A stretch of DNA of 64,000 bases from Maribacter polysaccharolyticus (lineage in GTDB: Bacteria > Bacteroidota > Bacteroidia > Flavobacteriales > Flavobacteriaceae): NCBI RefSeq assembly GCF_028882255.1, contig NZ_JARBUY010000009.1, forward strand, positions 1-64,000, given 5' to 3'. The notes under the pieces are model-generated. The model made no database searches. It worked only from the letters and a program-made list of their open reading frames with translations, and was not told the DNA's origin. Below are positions 63,799-64,000 of the stretch, in pieces. Made by a program: the position numbers and the translations under genes. Numbering within the stretch: the stretch's first letter is position 1; every line of letters begins with the position of its first letter.

Positions 63799-64000
63799 TC
63801 ATTCCGCATCCAAAGGGGTATACCCGTATTCGGAGAGATGCCTTTCCAGGGCATCGTAATGTTTACCGGGAAGGTCCCTCCTTTCTTTGATGAAGTGTCT
63901 GAGCGTGTCCTTTGTGATGCCACATTTGGCTTCCAGGCAAGTAATGGATAGGCATTGGTGTTCCAGGAGCCATTTGCGTAGATGTGCGTATTTGTAGTCC
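63799..64000 (-). CDS. Small HTH-like protein, C-terminal part (runs off window)
   Basis: 67 codons to a TGA at 63799; the start is beyond the window. HLRKWLLEHQCLSITCLEAK followed by CGITKDTLRHFIKERRDLPGKHYDALERHLSEYGY has the plan of a short helix-turn-helix domain (xxLExxxGITKxTLxxFxxxxRxLPxKHxxxLxxxLxxYGY) known from small Flavobacteriia proteins. It may be a plasmid regulator. Confidence 0.72.
   Translation of the reverse strand, partial: DYKYAHLRKWLLEHQCLSITCLEAKCGITKDTLRHFIKERRDLPGKHYDALERHLSEYGYTPLDAE

Noticed and set aside
63414-63923. A 169-codon frame on the - strand at the window end
   Set aside because: It is proline- and arginine-rich, and overlaps in another frame the well-supported HTH-like gene ending at 63799.
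1-64000. tRNA or rRNA genes
   Set aside because: I saw no cloverleaf with conserved T-loop sequence and no rRNA-like text on either strand.

Overview
The window reads as most of a conjugative plasmid, or plasmid-like element, from a Bacteroidota bacterium, most likely a marine or environmental Flavobacteriaceae. The reasons are the transfer genes (TraE/TraF/TraG/TraJ/TraK/TraM/TraN of the Bacteroidetes type), the A-rich leaders without clear Shine-Dalgarno sequences, and a TTTG-N20-TAnnTTTG promoter of the Bacteroidetes housekeeping type. Nothing was searched; family names come from motifs read by eye.

Layout. 1-10.4 kb is strongly AT-rich cargo: the start of an ABC transporter ATPase, an O-antigen-ligase-like TPR membrane protein, a signal peptidase I, a transglutaminase-like lipoprotein and a membrane thioredoxin, broken up by an IS256-family element with a clean 8-bp duplication, an IS3-family (IS407-like) element without one, and a transposase remnant. 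10.4-12.3 kb holds mazEF, a GC-rich non-coding structured stretch and a serine recombinase. 12.7-25.6 kb is an accessory block of small leftward genes, a DprA-like/phosphoribosyltransferase operon, a large unknown protein and a ParB-like protein. 25.9-33.5 kb is a peptide export and probable peptide-sensing locus: a peptidase-containing ABC exporter, an HlyD-type adaptor, a membrane protein joining TPRs to an AraC-type DNA-binding domain, a 48-residue peptide with double-glycine motifs (28083-28229) and a prolyl oligopeptidase lipoprotein. 33.9-38.1 kb is the replicon: twelve iterons, a Rep_3-type initiator and ParA with a probable partner. 39-57.1 kb is the conjugation machine, from a VirD4-like coupling protein through VirB-like proteins to the MOB relaxase. 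A nested inverted repeat at 57.6 kb is the best oriT candidate. 57.6-64 kb is a second block of small leftward genes beginning with ssb, which fits a leading region.

Two observations stand out. First, nine small genes in two clusters (14-20.5 kb and 60.7-61.9 kb) have their start codon at the foot of a long hairpin. The stem sequences differ, but the architecture is the same, and every non-Watson-Crick pair I found in the core stems is G.T when the + (template) strand folds and A.C when the mRNA folds. This points to a structure made by single-stranded + strand DNA, as expected for Frpo-like single-strand promoters used during plasmid entry, and it agrees with + strand transfer starting at the 57.6-kb oriT candidate with the tra genes entering last. 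Second, the 26-33 kb locus has the parts of a plasmid-borne peptide signalling circuit: export and leader cleavage, a periplasmic TPR sensor fused to a DNA-binding domain, and a peptidase able to act on short proline-containing peptides.

Other notable points are a small gene needing a -1 frameshift on an A7 run (20293-20504), four iteron pairs each spaced 68-69 bp, a possible 21-residue hydrophobic peptide gene packed among terminator-like hairpins (15.6-15.86 kb), and a perfect 26-bp palindrome in front of a SprT-like protease gene.
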